DNA from: Diphasiastrum complanatum
Taxonomy: Eukaryota > Streptophyta > Lycopodiopsida > Lycopodiales > Lycopodiaceae
DNA: 64,000 bases
Reading direction: 5' to 3'
Assembly (NCBI GenBank): GCA_029204225.1
Contig: CM055102.1
Coordinates: 38,310,585 to 38,374,584 of the forward strand
This document shows positions 11,061 through 22,542 of the stretch, piece after piece (the stretch's first letter is position 1; every line of letters begins with the position of its first letter). A model generated the notes under the pieces. The model ran no database searches. It saw only the letters and a list, made by a program, of their open reading frames with translations, and was not told the origin of the DNA. The translations under genes were made by a program, and so were the position numbers.

Positions 11061-11487
11061 ATGAACCGTTAGCGGTTTACCACGGTTCTGAGAACTGTAC
11101 AATGAACCGTACGGTTCTTAAAATTTTCTGCCCAGAACCATGGTGAGCCGTACTAATTAATTAATTAATTAATTAATTTTTTTTAGTTTCCCCCCCAAAA
11201 ATAACCCAAAATTATGCAAAAAAAAAAAGGCCAAAAAAATATGTGAAATGTGTGAATTCTGTGAAATCATCTATGAAATCTGTCAATCACCTGTGAACTC
11301 TGTGAAACCATCTGTGTCAAATCATCTGTACATCATGTGAAATCTGTATCATCTGTGAACAGTATGAAATCATCTGTGAAATCTGTTAATTTTGGTGATT
11401 AGTTAATTAATTAATTAATTATTTATCTATTTAATTAAATAGAGGAACCGTGGTACGGTTCCTCCCACGATTCCCAGAACCCACGAC
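11061..11487. mobile_element. Foldback element with cggttc-rich arms and TTAA runs
   Basis: The left arm (11061-11178) has several aaccgt/acggttc motifs and ends in an (atta)n run. The right arm (11400-11487) mirrors it: taattaatt run, then ggaaccgtggtacggttcc. The interior (11236-11400) is made of short repeats of tgtgaaatcatc / atctgtgaa. No coding capacity. MITE-like or other foldback element. Confidence 0.55.
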
Positions 11488-11687
11488 CTGAAAAGTAGAA
11501 GGGGGGAGATGATAAGTCACCATTCCCAAATTCTCTACTATTCCTTTCTAACCAAATGTTTTATAGAGTGATAATCCTAATGCATTGCCATAAAACTTCA
11601 AATCGTCAAAAATATTATCATTCAGCAGCACATTTGTATGACTGAATCTCTTGAATCTGGTATGAAAGCGGGCAATAAAGAGATTAG

Positions 11688-12292
11688 TCACTGACTTTCA
11701 GAGAGCAGCTTGGCAATGAAAAAAAGGTGAGACACATCTTCATCTAATATTTTGCATTTAAAACAAGCATGTGTAACATCCCCTCTATAATGGGCATGAA
11801 CAGGACGAGAAAGCTGTAGAATCCTGAGAGAGCACCGAAATCTGGCTTTCCAAATGTGGAGGGGGATAAAAAAGGTTCCATTTGGCATTAAACCAAGAGA
11901 AAGTAAAATTTGGCTCTTTGATGGTAGAGAAGACGGAAGAGTAGGAGATTTTACCAGTTTTGTCCAAAGCCTTGAAAAGCCACGTGCTATGACCCATGGA
12001 AGTGGAGGTAGAAAGAGGCCCAAGGTCACCCATGAGAGAAAGCATAGGAAATGAAGCTAGTTTCACGAGTGGTAAGCCCAAGATCAGATTTGAGGCGAGA
12101 AAGGCTAAGGGAGTAGAGGGAGTTCATGATGTGTTCCCACGTAACCAGGCCCTTACGAGATAAATTGCTGCAGAGTCTATTTTCAATCAACGCTAGAGGC
12201 TTAGAATTGATGGTGATCGCTTTAGAGAACCATAGCAATTCTAGAGGAGAAATAGAGCTACCACTAGTCCAAAAGGTAAGCAAATTGGCCAC
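11688..12292 (-). pseudogene. LINE ORF2 C-terminal relic (zf-RVT-like)
   Basis: Two minus-strand frames read in series. 12292-12029 has ELLWFSKAITINSKPLALIENRL and GLVTWEHIMNSLYS. 12029-11691 has HIWKARFRCSLRILQLSRPVHAHY, then THACFKCKILDEDVSHLFF. The C-x2-C ... E ... H-L-F-F layout resembles the zinc-binding C-terminal domain of plant non-LTR reverse transcriptases. RT itself is not seen and the frame is broken. Moderate confidence. Confidence 0.5.
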
Positions 12293-12565
12293 AACTGCTC
12301 CTAATGCTGTCCTAATGCCCTGTTTTGGCCTGAAATGTTTGAAATGGCCGCAAACTAATCGTAACTGCTCCTAATGCCTTGTTTTGGCCTCAAATGGTCG
12401 CAAGTGCCCCGAACGGGCCGCAAATGGACCGCATACACTCCTAACGCAGTCCTAATGACCATTTTAGACTGCATTAGGACCGCATGAGGGCACTTGTGGC
12501 CATTTGAGACCAAATTAGGACCACAATAGGTCCGTTTGCAGCCATTTCAGGGCACTTCCATAGTT
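12285..12565. repeat. Foldback repeat block with ggccgcaaa / cctaatg motifs
   Basis: Direct near-copies of a unit of about 74 bp (ctgctcctaatgc...gttttggcct...caaatgg) at 12295-12400, followed by an inverted copy (cctaatgcag...gcaagtgcc against gcattaggaccgcat...gggcacttgtggcc). GC-richer than its surroundings. Probably a non-autonomous foldback element. Confidence 0.55.
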
Positions 12566-14165
12566 TTTTTAGTTTTGCACTTGCTCCCAAAATCCTCTTT
12601 GAGTGGTGGAGTCATACCAAAAAATAAAGACAAATTTTTAAGTAAGTCCCTGAGGTTACATGGCTAAACACCACACTTTCTTGTTGTGTCTATTGTACCA
12701 TTGATCCTCATGTATTTTTTTACCTTGTTCAACAATAGCTTTGTTAAATTACAATGTCATTTGAAATCTCTTTGCCAATCTTCGATAGTAGACATTACAA
12801 AAAGCTCTTTATTGTCTAGTCATCATGTTGTCACTATTGTCCAATCTTCTATGTCCCCTTATGGTTGTTTTCTTGAGCAATTTTTTGCTGGTAGACATGC
12901 TTTTATCTCTTAAGAAAGTATCAAGAGAAGCAAGTTATGTTTTGAAACTTTTATCTTCACTGAAAACATCATGATAATTGGGTTACAATAAATTTAATTT
13001 AGAGGATATTATTGCATACCAAAGTGTTACTTTTTTTCATTCCTTCTATTATGTGACCTCATTTGTGCAAAATGATGAAGGGGGTATTTTATGTTGCTAG
13101 CTAAGGATTGAAAATATTGAAGTTGATCCAAGGAATGATGGATTTTGGTCACTCTTAAAAACTTTTCTCGTCTTTTAAAGTTCTTGAGCATTCATGTTAT
13201 TTGCTTTGGAGCTCAAAAGAAAACTTGTAGATCTTAGTTTTTTAATTTCAAGAGAGAAAACTTGTAGTGATAGATGACTTCACTTTTTTCATAGCACGAG
13301 CTACTTTTAGCACACTTTTGTGCATATGCACGCAAAAGTGTCCGTCAAACATGCTTGGGAATAACTAAGCATACATGTGTTAAGATGCAATTCTATCAAT
13401 TTGATTTGAAAGTAGACTCACTTATCCATCAAGTATAAAGATGGTGAAAAGGATACTATCTAGATCAACGAGAAAGTGGCCTAGATGATATCCCAAATTT
13501 TTTTACTTCAAAGGCCTTTTGTGAAAAGTACAGAGCAACAACTGTGACTCATTTGTGCCAATATTTTGTGTTTAAAATCATGTAAGCGGTAAATGTATAT
13601 TGTATGTTTGTTTTGTCATTTCTACATAGACACACATACTAGATTGTTATGGTTTTTATGTATAACTGATGTCTCTAGCTTTGCTAATCCAAATTATATG
13701 TTTTAGCACTTGACTTAAGAAATTTCAAATGCGTGTACCTACTTAGATAAGGTTCCAAATTGAATTCTTTTTTTGATGGACATGTTGTTATGGTCATGTA
13801 GATAGTTTTTAAAATTGTAGTGAAGAACACACTCGCATTTGAATTATCAAATTTTGATTAGTGTTCTCACATCTTTGACACATCATATGTTACTTGCAAT
13901 TTTCTCAAAATTGTGAAGATTATACAAAACTTAGCTTGATTATTATACACTGTCATGTACATATGTAAATCACACATTTGTAAAGCATGTTCCCATTTGT
14001 AAGTAGTAGGCCTAGTTGCATTAGTTAATTCTTGTCTTAAAATAGCTTGTTTCTTGCCTAGATCCAAATCTTGGTTGATAGCCTATCAAAATCTGAGTTG
14101 ATCGAGATAGATTTGGTAGTGTGCAAACTCTCATGCATGTAGGTCATGGTAGATCTATTCAAGTT
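12566..14165. other. AT-rich spacer, no gene recognised
   Basis: Nothing supportable on either strand. Frames of 60-75 codons (for example 12686-12913) lack any motif. Confidence 0.5.
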
Positions 14166-14169
14166 TCTA

Positions 14170-15100
14170 AACACACATTTTTTTTTAGCAAAAATTAATG
14201 GATCAATGATTTTATTCGATAAATGTACTCACTGATCAAGAACAACACTTGGACTATCACCAAGTTGCCTACAGACATAAAGATCATCGATTGCAAATGG
14301 ATCTTCAAAATCAAATATAAAGCAGATGGTAGCATCGACAGAAGAAAGGCTCGACTGATGGCAAGGGGATTTTCTAAAATTTCCAATATCAACTACTTTA
14401 AAACATTTAGCCCAGGAGGTCAAACACCCTTCTATTCAATTACTAATAATGTATGCTACTACAGCCAAGCTTGAGGTACATTAATTAGATGTGCAACAAG
14501 AATCCTTGATGGAGTTATTGAAGATGACATCTATATGATCCAGCCAGTAGACTATGTCCTCATTGGTAAAGAAGACCAAGTCTGTAAACTCCATAAAGCA
14601 TTGTATGGCCTGAAGCAATCATCGTGAGCTTGGTTTCATCATATCAACACCTTTCATATCCAACAAGAATTCGAACCGAGCTATGTAGACTGCAATGTAT
14701 TTTTCAAAGCCATTTGACAATACTTTAGCATCATTACACTCAACATGACTCATTATTGTCTTGAAATTTAGATCCACAAAGATAGAAACAAGAAGCTATT
14801 CTACTTGACTCAATAGAGCTACATCTTCAATTTGCTTTCTAGATTCTATCTAATGAATTTCAATCTTCTATGGATCTAGGTCTTAAACTGTCTAAAGAGC
14901 AATGCCCTGAATCTAAAGAGGAGAAGGACAAAATGAACAGATATCCATATCAGTCGACTATCGGATCCCTCATGTGTGCAATGATCTCCACCAAGCCCAA
15001 TCTTGCATATGTTGTAAGCTCCTTCAGCAGATCATGTACAACTATCATTGACTTATTGACAATAGCTCAAATCCGATAGATGTATAGACGTAGATTCATG
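14170..15100 (+). pseudogene. Ty1/copia reverse transcriptase relic
   Basis: Reads EY-SLIKNNTWTI...KWIFKIKYKADGSIDRRKARLMARGFS, then by frameshift LDVQQ, the DDIYM-QP block, KLHKALYGLKQS (stop) AW, and later a degraded THYCLEI and a GSLMCA block near 14980. These are the successive blocks of the copia RT fingers and palm. At least three frameshifts and several stops. Catalytic YVDD not found. Old, dead copy. Confidence 0.8.
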
Positions 15101-15329
15101 CGCCGAGGAATCCTTCCACCGATTCCTAACAACATGAGCCAAAACACTTTATGTGAATGGTAATGAAACATGATCCTTCTATGCTACTACATTTATTGTC
15201 TTCAAGTTCACACAAATTCACATTTTATTATTCTTTTTGGGTATTATTACTAGAGGTGATACCCATTATGTGTGCTCAATCTCATAAATGAAACTAGCAT
15301 CTAGTAGCTTTTATAACTCCTATTTGATG

Positions 15330-16625
15330 AGCTTAGTGTAATTTGGATTGCACCTTTAAAAGTGACTTGCTTTTGGAATAGCTCATTCTTCTAAAATAAT
15401 TGTATGTTGTACCATTGATGAAGGAATATCTCACATTATCTATTTGGGAATCATAATGAGTATCTAGAATTTCTTTTCCATGATCTATGGTCTGATATGT
15501 GGCTGAAAAATCATCATCAACTTTGGAGGAATTGGTTTCATTGTTCAAGTGGTTGGGTCCACTTTTATTGCTCTCTCACAATTCACAAAGGTAATTTTTC
15601 CCATTCTCCAGTTATGAATCACTTGTGCTACTCATAAGCAAGGATGGCCCAATAAAACCTAGTAGATTGAAGGTGCATTAAGAAGATCCGCCTACTTATA
15701 CCTTCATTGGTATATCTTCAACAACTCCTCTTGGTCACACACTTGATTGATCTCCCAACTTGATTGCAAAATTGACCCTTCAACTTTGGTAGAGCCCACT
15801 TCTCATGCAATTTAGTGGCAATAATATTGACTCCTAATCCTCCATTAATGGCTAATGCTTCTTCATCAAACATCTCATTCTTGATAGAAAGTCAAATGTT
15901 GCATTGCTCATTTTTCAAGCTGCTCCAATATTGAGAAAATCATTCGATTCCTCAAATCTAGCACAATATAATTGCTCTCATGATATCATTGGCACTTCAA
16001 TCTAACAAAACTTCTTTTGCTTATGAAACAAAATGTAGAAATCTGCCAAGTATAATGTCAATCTTACCTGGTAAGACACTTGCAATTAATTTTGTTTTAG
16101 AAACTTCTGGTTTAGTCATTTGGAAGTGTTTCTCTCTATGATGTAATTGAGTATTAACATCAAAGTGGTGAGATAAATGAATGTATGAATCTTGCTGACC
16201 ACCATAAATAGGTGGTTGTTGCACTTTTAATATGCTTCCCAAGTAACTTCTGCTATTTCTTCGCCTTGCGGATTTTTATCCATTGCCTCATGTTATGATA
16301 ATTCTTTTTTCTAAATTCAAATTTGGATAAATCCCTGATCTGGATGGTTAATCAATTGGTAATAACTCAATAGGTGGTGAAACTCGGACAACTTCCTTGT
16401 ACTTTTGTGCTCTTGTCATTGCCATGTCTAGCGTTGTTGGAAAATGTGATCTAGTTGGAGTGACACATAGAGTATGTTCATAAATATCTCTTTCATTAAT
16501 GAAGATCATATTTACTAACACATTAGTTTTTGCTACATTCGGCCTTGTAGGACAATCCTTATAGTTATGCCCATATCCACAATCTCGCGCAACACACTCT
16601 CATCTTGCTTGTTAGCATTTTTTTT
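15330..16625 (-). pseudogene. Ty3/gypsy gag and protease relic
   Basis: Minus strand. Near 16620-16560 a zinc-knuckle-like ARDCGYGHNYKDCP (second Cys of the first pair not clear). Further along, gag-like tails. At 15880-15700 a protease-type segment: INGGLGVNIIATKLHEKWALPKLKG, then in other frames the G-V-EDIP region and an LG-P-L-like block near 15640. Several stops and frame changes. Order and spacing fit gypsy gag followed by aspartic protease; RT is absent. Confidence 0.5.
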
Positions 16626-18515
16626 TTCATGTTTTGTGGTTTTAATGCACTTAGACATCTTGGTTTTGGCATGCTAGGGTTAGCTTTGCATTATGGTATG
16701 ATGGAATAGGGTTTGATTGTGGTTATTGAAACCAATTTATTCATTTTGGATGTGATTTGTGAAGTTTTGTCCAAAAAAATTGTTATGTTGTTGAGATATT
16801 GGGGAAATGACTAGATTTGTCTTATGCTTAAAAGAAGATATGCAAATTGGAGAAGAGTTTATGTCTTACAAAGGATTTAGATACAAGTATCATACTTGGA
16901 AAAGATTGTTAAGTTTTATCCTAAGTTGAAATTATATGTTTGTTTGAGGACACTTGTTTAAAAAATACTTGTGACATGTAGATGGAGAGGAGACATGGAT
17001 TATGAAAATTGGGTTGGTTATATTTAGAGTGGCATTTGAAGGCCCATTGGTGAATGCACAAATTCAACCCAAGCCATGTATTATAGGAGCTTTTGGACAT
17101 ATCATGATTGTAGCCATTAGAGACATTCAAGCTGGCAAACAATGTTTTTTGCATTTTGAGTGGTCATTGTAGGGCTTTAAAGTATAAATAATTCATGTCC
17201 ATAGATTAAAATTTATATGAGCATCATTCATTACTTTTCGGCCAACATATTGATGGTTTTTCTACATTATGTAGCTGATATTTGGTGTTTGTAAGGAGAC
17301 TTTCATATAGTTTCAAATTGTGTTATATTTATTACTTTTTTATTATTAAATTTTTTTTATTTGATTAAAGTTTGAATCTAAGTAGAAATTATTGTTGCAC
17401 ATAATTGCATCATAAAATCATAAAATATTGATGATATGCATGCAAATGTTCTACATGATTGATGTACAAGTTTTAGTTATAAAAATTAAGTGATTATTTG
17501 CTACTATATTTTTATTCCCTAATTGTTTAGCAAGGAAATCACGCTCCGTTGTGCTGTTAAAATCCAAACATGATGGGAAGAAAATCAGCTACAAAATTTT
17601 TGTGAAACCTACTAGATTTATTTATGATAGTTTTAAAAGTTTGTTAATAAAAAAATGCACACAAGCCTTTATATGAAAACTATTGAATCTTGATGATGAG
17701 TGCAATTTTGTTGTTGTATGTTTTGAGATTGTCCAGTGAAACAAAAGAATCTCAAGGCCCTTGGAATTTATTATAGATGCATGTGTTCTTGTTAAAGGAA
17801 TACATGTCATTTTGAATGCATGCCTAGTGTTTTTCATGCTAGTCCATGGAAGACAGAGTAAAAAAAAGGTCTTAAAAAGAATATTGATGGACTTCTTCCT
17901 AATACCTCATATTTGTAGAATGTAAATATACTAATGCTTGTATTTTTTAACATGTTGTATTTTTTAACATCTTGGAAATGTATTTGGTTCCAAGAGTTGA
18001 CATCATTCAATAACATTTGTATTAGCTCGGTTTGTGGTTTATCCATGCTTGGATATGTCCAAATGTTAAAAGTAGCACAAACATGGTCAAGAAAAAACAC
18101 ATTGGCAACATCTAGCCAATTGATGAGCATAAGATAATGTAAATTCCATGTGGAAGAGCGATGAAGATGAGTCACACAATATTCATTTTGGATGGGCTTT
18201 TTTTGGAGTCAATTTTTTTCAAGACATTTCAACAGGGGCAAATCAATGAGCAACATCAGTTCTACACTACGGATAACAAATATCATCAAGATAGTCATGG
18301 ATATATTTTAACACATGTTGATAAACAATATTGAGTGCATCTAAGGTGGATCAACCATATATTATTATGGATATCCATAACATTATTTTGATAACAAATT
18401 TCAAATAGTATTTGCAACCACATGATAATATCGAAATGAATTTTGATGAAATTGGATATTGTTTTTTTTTTGTTTAAAAAAAAAACATTTACAAATGTAG
18501 CCAATTTTTAGATGA
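16626..18515. other. AT-rich spacer, no gene recognised
   Basis: Short frames on both strands (for example 18175-17837, minus, 113 codons) show no motif I can place. Several poly(T)/poly(A) runs. Confidence 0.4.
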
Positions 18516-18519
18516 CAAA

Positions 18520-19440
18520 GTTATATACTTTACAACCATAAGGTAATTCAAATGATACTTATGTTGAAGGTGTGGAGATAGCACAAATAGTTGAAGAAAC
18601 AAGCACACAAGACATGGGTTGGTTGACACAACCTATTACGATGTTTGACACAGAAGAAACTCAAAATGACATTTTGAAACTAGTGGATAATCAAGCAAAG
18701 CTTAACATTTTGGTACAAAGAATTACTTCTCACTACATTTCTATCCATCAAAAAGTATTTGTTAAGTGACCTACTATTAAAGGAGAAGAATCTAGCGATG
18801 ATAGAGATGATGCTACTAGTTTTGTCATTTTGCATGAGAGTAACTTAGATTCTAGTTCATTTCATGCATTATATTAAGACTTCAATAATGTTTGAAAATT
18901 GTTTCCCTTACTAATTTTGTCTTAGGTAGTGAATGAGCCAAGAAGAAAGTTTATAGGATGCTCTACATAAAACTAAACAATTGAAAAAAGAGTTAGCTAA
19001 ATCGCAAGAGTTGAAATAAGAGAATAATCATTTAGGTAAAAAAGTTAATGTTCTAGAGTAAGAGCTTTCAAATTTTCACAAAAAAGAATCAAGATCAAAA
19101 GAATTAGTTACAAACTCAATTGAATTTGAACAACAAATTAGAAAATTTGTTGAGTAAAAGAAAAAAATAAGATGTGATGATAGTTTAATTGATAGCACAA
19201 TAGAAAGAACTAGATCTTAAAAAAATACAACAAAGTAGAGATGTAGCTCATCAACAAGGAGATGATAGCACGTAGTTAGTAGAGGTAGAGATCCAAATAA
19301 ACATTGGCCCCAATTTGATACAACCCTGAGAAAATAGCCACACCAAGGGGAGGGAAAACTAGAACCATGGAAATTAATAGACCTACAAGAGTAGCAACAA
19401 ATTGAAACAAGTAGCCAATTTGTGGTGCAATAGGCTATAA
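18520..19440 (+). pseudogene. Decayed coiled-coil protein, possibly gag
   Basis: Part one (18520-18770) reads EGVEIAQIVEETSTQDMG and on to KLNILVQRITSHYISIHQKVF. Part two starts with ATG at 18938: MSQEESL, then KQLKKELAKSQELK, ENNHLGKKVNVLE, ELSNFHKKESRSKELV, FEQQIRKFVE. It is strongly heptad-like and Lys/Glu/Leu-rich. Almost every stop in this frame is TAA or TAG where Gln fits, as if made by C-to-T change. One frameshift lies in an A-run near 19160. Could be a copia-type gag or a host coiled-coil gene fragment. Confidence 0.35.
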
Positions 19441-19559
19441 AAATAAAATTCGAGCCATGATACTTAGATTAATAAGTAAGCCACTCCACACATATCTAAT
19501 CAATTAAAAACTATTTCAAACTTGTTTGGGTATCTTGAGATGACTCTATATCATTTTTG

Positions 19560-19855
19560 TATCATTGAAACTTATTATCAAGATATTAGTGAAAATTATT
19601 CATATTGAGACAAGAACCATTTCATTCTAGTTTAAAAAGAGTCATAGACTAAAGTAGTACAATGTGAAGGAGTGCTCAAGCAAAGTCAACATGATGAGGA
19701 GGATCTACAAGTTCAAACACAAGATTTTTGCTATCTAATCAAATTGAATGCATCCAGGCCTAACATCCACACATTGGAATGGGCTTCACATGTGTGGAAT
19801 CAAGTTATCCACATGACATAATGAATCCAAAGCTAGTATTTTGGCAATTTTAACA
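19560..19855 (-). mobile_element. Copia 3' LTR (partial), minus orientation
   Basis: Starts tgttaaaattgcc at 19855, directly behind a polypurine tract (gaggaggag on the minus strand, 19856-19866). It shares the ccacacatgtg block with the LTR starting at 20751. The left end is not defined. Confidence 0.5.
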
Positions 19856-19866
19856 CTCCTCCTCAA

Positions 19867-20180
19867 AATCTACCTTGGTAAATCTAGTGTACAACTATCT
19901 ACAACACCAAGTGCAAATATCAACTTCATAAATGCGTATGTTTTGGTTAAAATATTAGCAACACATTCGGATGATGACACATGATGGAGCTTGATCTCCT
20001 TGGCTTGCACCTTCTCCCTTACAAAGTGGTGTGCAATCTTGATATGCTTGTTTGAGCATGGAAGATAGGATTAGTGAAAAGTTGTTGTGATGTCTGATTG
20101 TCACAATAAATGCATGGAATCTCCTCAGTCTTGATCACATGAAGCTCCTCCAAAAGTATCTTGATCTATAGGATCTCCTT
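19867..20180 (-). pseudogene. Copia RNase H C-terminal fragment
   Basis: Minus-strand frame around 20120-20090 has CDNQTSQQLFTNPIFHAQT, followed in shifted frames by the HF-REKVQ, ADI-TK-like and LGVVD tail of copia RNase H. Ends just before the polypurine tract and LTR, as expected. Stops and frameshifts present. Confidence 0.65.
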
Positions 20181-20204
20181 GGTGTGAAAGTACTATACTT
20201 TAGG

Positions 20205-20751
20205 ACCATATCTGGATCTACAAAAGATCCACAAGAGTGATTGGATGTTTTCTTAACAATCTATCAAAAAACTAGACACAAAAAAGTTGATCTAGATTGG
20301 CAATTTGACAAACAACAAGCATTAACATAGTGAACTAGCTTGAGATTGCCAATGAGCTCCAAAAATATTCTATCTCTCACTATGGGAGCTTGGAATACAT
20401 AGCAAATTCGACTTCCTTCTTGAAGTTAGGTGGATTTCCAGCATGTAATAAGGAAGTTAACTCACTCTTCTTGCCCTAAAATGAAACCCTAGCCTAGATC
20501 CTAGAGTTATGCTTGGTAGGTAGCTAGTTGGTCAAATTTTCACCTTAAACTTAGGTGTAGGTCCTATAAAGTAGGGGTGATCACCAAATAGACATGACCA
20601 GCTCTCTTGACTTGACCTAACCTACATTAGGAGTGGGTTTCCACGTGGCATTTTGGCCATACATGTGTGGAACCCAATTATTACAAAATTTACACTGTTT
20701 TTCGTGGTTTTTGATCAAGCTAGATTTGCCAATTTTTGAGAATTCTTCACA
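20205..20751 (-). mobile_element. Second copia-type LTR, minus orientation
   Basis: Starts tgtgaagaattctc at 20751, behind the purine tract gaggaggag (20752-20762 on the plus strand as its complement). Shares ccacacatgt with the LTR at 19855, so the same broad family. It lies upstream (in minus sense) of the RNase H fragment at 19867-20180, so two related elements are nested or tandem. The far end is uncertain. Confidence 0.45.
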
Positions 20752-21139
20752 CTCCTCCTCAAGTTTAGCTTGATCTATTTACAACTCTCTTGCTAGATGA
20801 ATGAATGCTTAGAAGTTTCTAAAAAACTAGCTAGAAACAAGGAACTTTTCCAGTAGAGAATGATGTCCATGAAGGATCTTTCACCACCTCTTAAAGGATC
20901 CCTTACAAGATGTTCCACAAATGTGTTGTATACTTGTAGCACACTTCAAACACTATACATCATGTCAAGACATGGATTCCAAGGCATCTTGTGCACTTGA
21001 AGATATATCAATTAAAAAATTAAGTGCATACACAATGTTGCCAAAGACAACTTGCCTTGATTGATCCACATTATTGAGCCTTGATGGCTCCATCTTGATA
21101 CTCAAGATTCTTCTTGGAGTCCTCGAGTCTTGAGCTTGC

Positions 21140-21880
21140 TCCTCCAGTTGACTTGACTCCAAACCATCAATGAACTGAATGCATTTGCCATGATCACCCT
21201 CAACATCAAGGACACTCAGATCAGCCACATATGTGCTACTCAGACAACTAAGGATGCATGGGACATCCTAGAAACTCTCTACGACATTAGAGACGTTACA
21301 TCCAAGCTTCATCTGAGGAAGAAATTCTTCACCCTCAGAATGTCTGACGTAGATAGTATTTCGAGCCACCTCAACACCATCAAAAATCTTATGGTCAGTC
21401 GTAGAGGGTTCCAATGCACTCATGACTCTATTATTGAGTCTACTTAAAGCCTACAAAAATTGGGTAATGGCAATTTCTACCCACGAGCACCTCACTCTAT
21501 CAAGTGTAATCTCGCTACTCTTACAAGAGGAGATCAGAAGATCAGCCTCCTCCTCAGGCTCAGGATTGAATACTCAAGCTTTGTATTCAAAAAATTAGAA
21601 GTTCAGATCCAAGAGGTCTACACAGTCTGACTATCCTACAACAAGAGCAACATGCAACGACTTGTATCAAACTCACCATCAACTTCAGAGTCTTCACCCT
21701 TACATCCAAGACATAATCTATTCTGTATGTACTATAAGAGGACTGGCCACCGTATCAAGGATTGTAGAACGCTGTAATACAACAACGAAAGGAAGCAACA
21801 GTTCCAATGCAAAGTCATCTCCTAGACCATTAAGGACAATTTGTACAAGCTCTCCATCATGAATCTTCTCTCCAATGGAA
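21140..21880 (+). pseudogene. Ty1/copia gag relic with zinc knuckle
   Basis: Frame from 21190: ITLNIKDTQISHICATQTTKDAWDILETLYD, then KLHLRKKFFTLRMSD, SISSHLNTIKNL. This is the copia gag core (UBN2-type). A stop at 21447 breaks it, and a later frame carries a zinc-knuckle remnant, C-MYYKRTGHRIKDC (second Cys replaced by Tyr), near 21725. Ends at about 21860, where another gag begins on the other strand. Confidence 0.7.
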
Positions 21881-22000
21881 GCCAACTCCCTAAGCACATA
21901 GTCTTGTGCACTCTCCTAGACCATTAAGGACAATTTGTACAAGCTCTCCATCATGAATCTTCTTTCCAATGGAAGCCAACTTCCTAGTTAGAGACTTGAT
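21818..22000. repeat. About 93-bp tandem duplication inside gag
   Basis: The stretch starting ctcctagaccattaagg occurs at about 21820 and again at about 21913, with few differences, through the cacatagtcttgt block. It lies at the point where the plus-strand gag meets the minus-strand gag, so it may mark the junction event. Confidence 0.75.
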
Positions 22001-22345
22001 TCCAAGCACATAGTCTTGTTCACTCTCCTCTCTTCTTCTCATGCTTTGCACAATCTGATTTTTGAGCATAAGTACTCTCAAAGTGTTGCTAGATTCATAG
22101 GTTGATTTTAAAGACTCCCAAGCCTCTTTAGCAATAGTACATGATGATACTTCCCTCAAAAGATCATTTCTCACATTCATTTTCACACAATGAAGTGCTA
22201 GCCTAGATCTCTTTTTGTATCTCACTAATTCATGTGCACCTAGAGGTTCATCTTCATCCTCAATCAAAAACTCATAAAGGTCTTGGAGCACCAAAAGTGA
22301 CTCCATCCTAACCTTCCAAATAGCATAGTTTGTATAATTCAATCT
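21890..22345 (-). pseudogene. Ty1/copia gag (N-terminal half)
   Basis: 150-codon open frame: LNYTNYAIWKVRMESLL, ALHCVKMNVRNDLLREVSSC, AKEAWESLKSTYESS, then LTRKLASIGKKIHDGELV. This is typical copia gag, with the NY..W...M start and the SIG...DGELV block near its end. It lies 60 bp inside an LTR on the same strand (22407-22515). Intact as a frame but truncated; no zinc knuckle follows. Part of the element that has an inverted internal segment. Confidence 0.85.
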
Positions 22346-22406
22346 CTCACTAGCTTCTAGAAGGTATGCTCCAGCAGATCTCGTCTTACTAGTGACTTCT
22401 ACAAAC

Positions 22407-22515
22407 GAGAAATAGATTTGACTGACTTGAAACTCACAAAGGTCTCACACTTGTAGTGTTTCACTCAAATTTAATTTCTAATCCAACAAATGGACTTATA
22501 ATCACAGTTCTATCA
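22407..22515 (-). mobile_element. Copia LTR fragment, minus orientation
   Basis: tgatagaactgtgattataag at 22515 reading left. The same sequence (tgctagaactgag...) occurs in plus orientation at 24281-24390. About 27 bp of the internal 3' region, including a purine tract (aaggga), precede it on the minus strand, ending at the junction at 22542. Confidence 0.75.
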
Positions 22516-22542
22516 CTCCCTTACAAAGCTCGAATGAAGATT

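Noticed and set aside
17834-18175. 113-codon minus frame and its plus-strand shadow
   Set aside because: No motif, AT-rich composition, no neighbours that support it.
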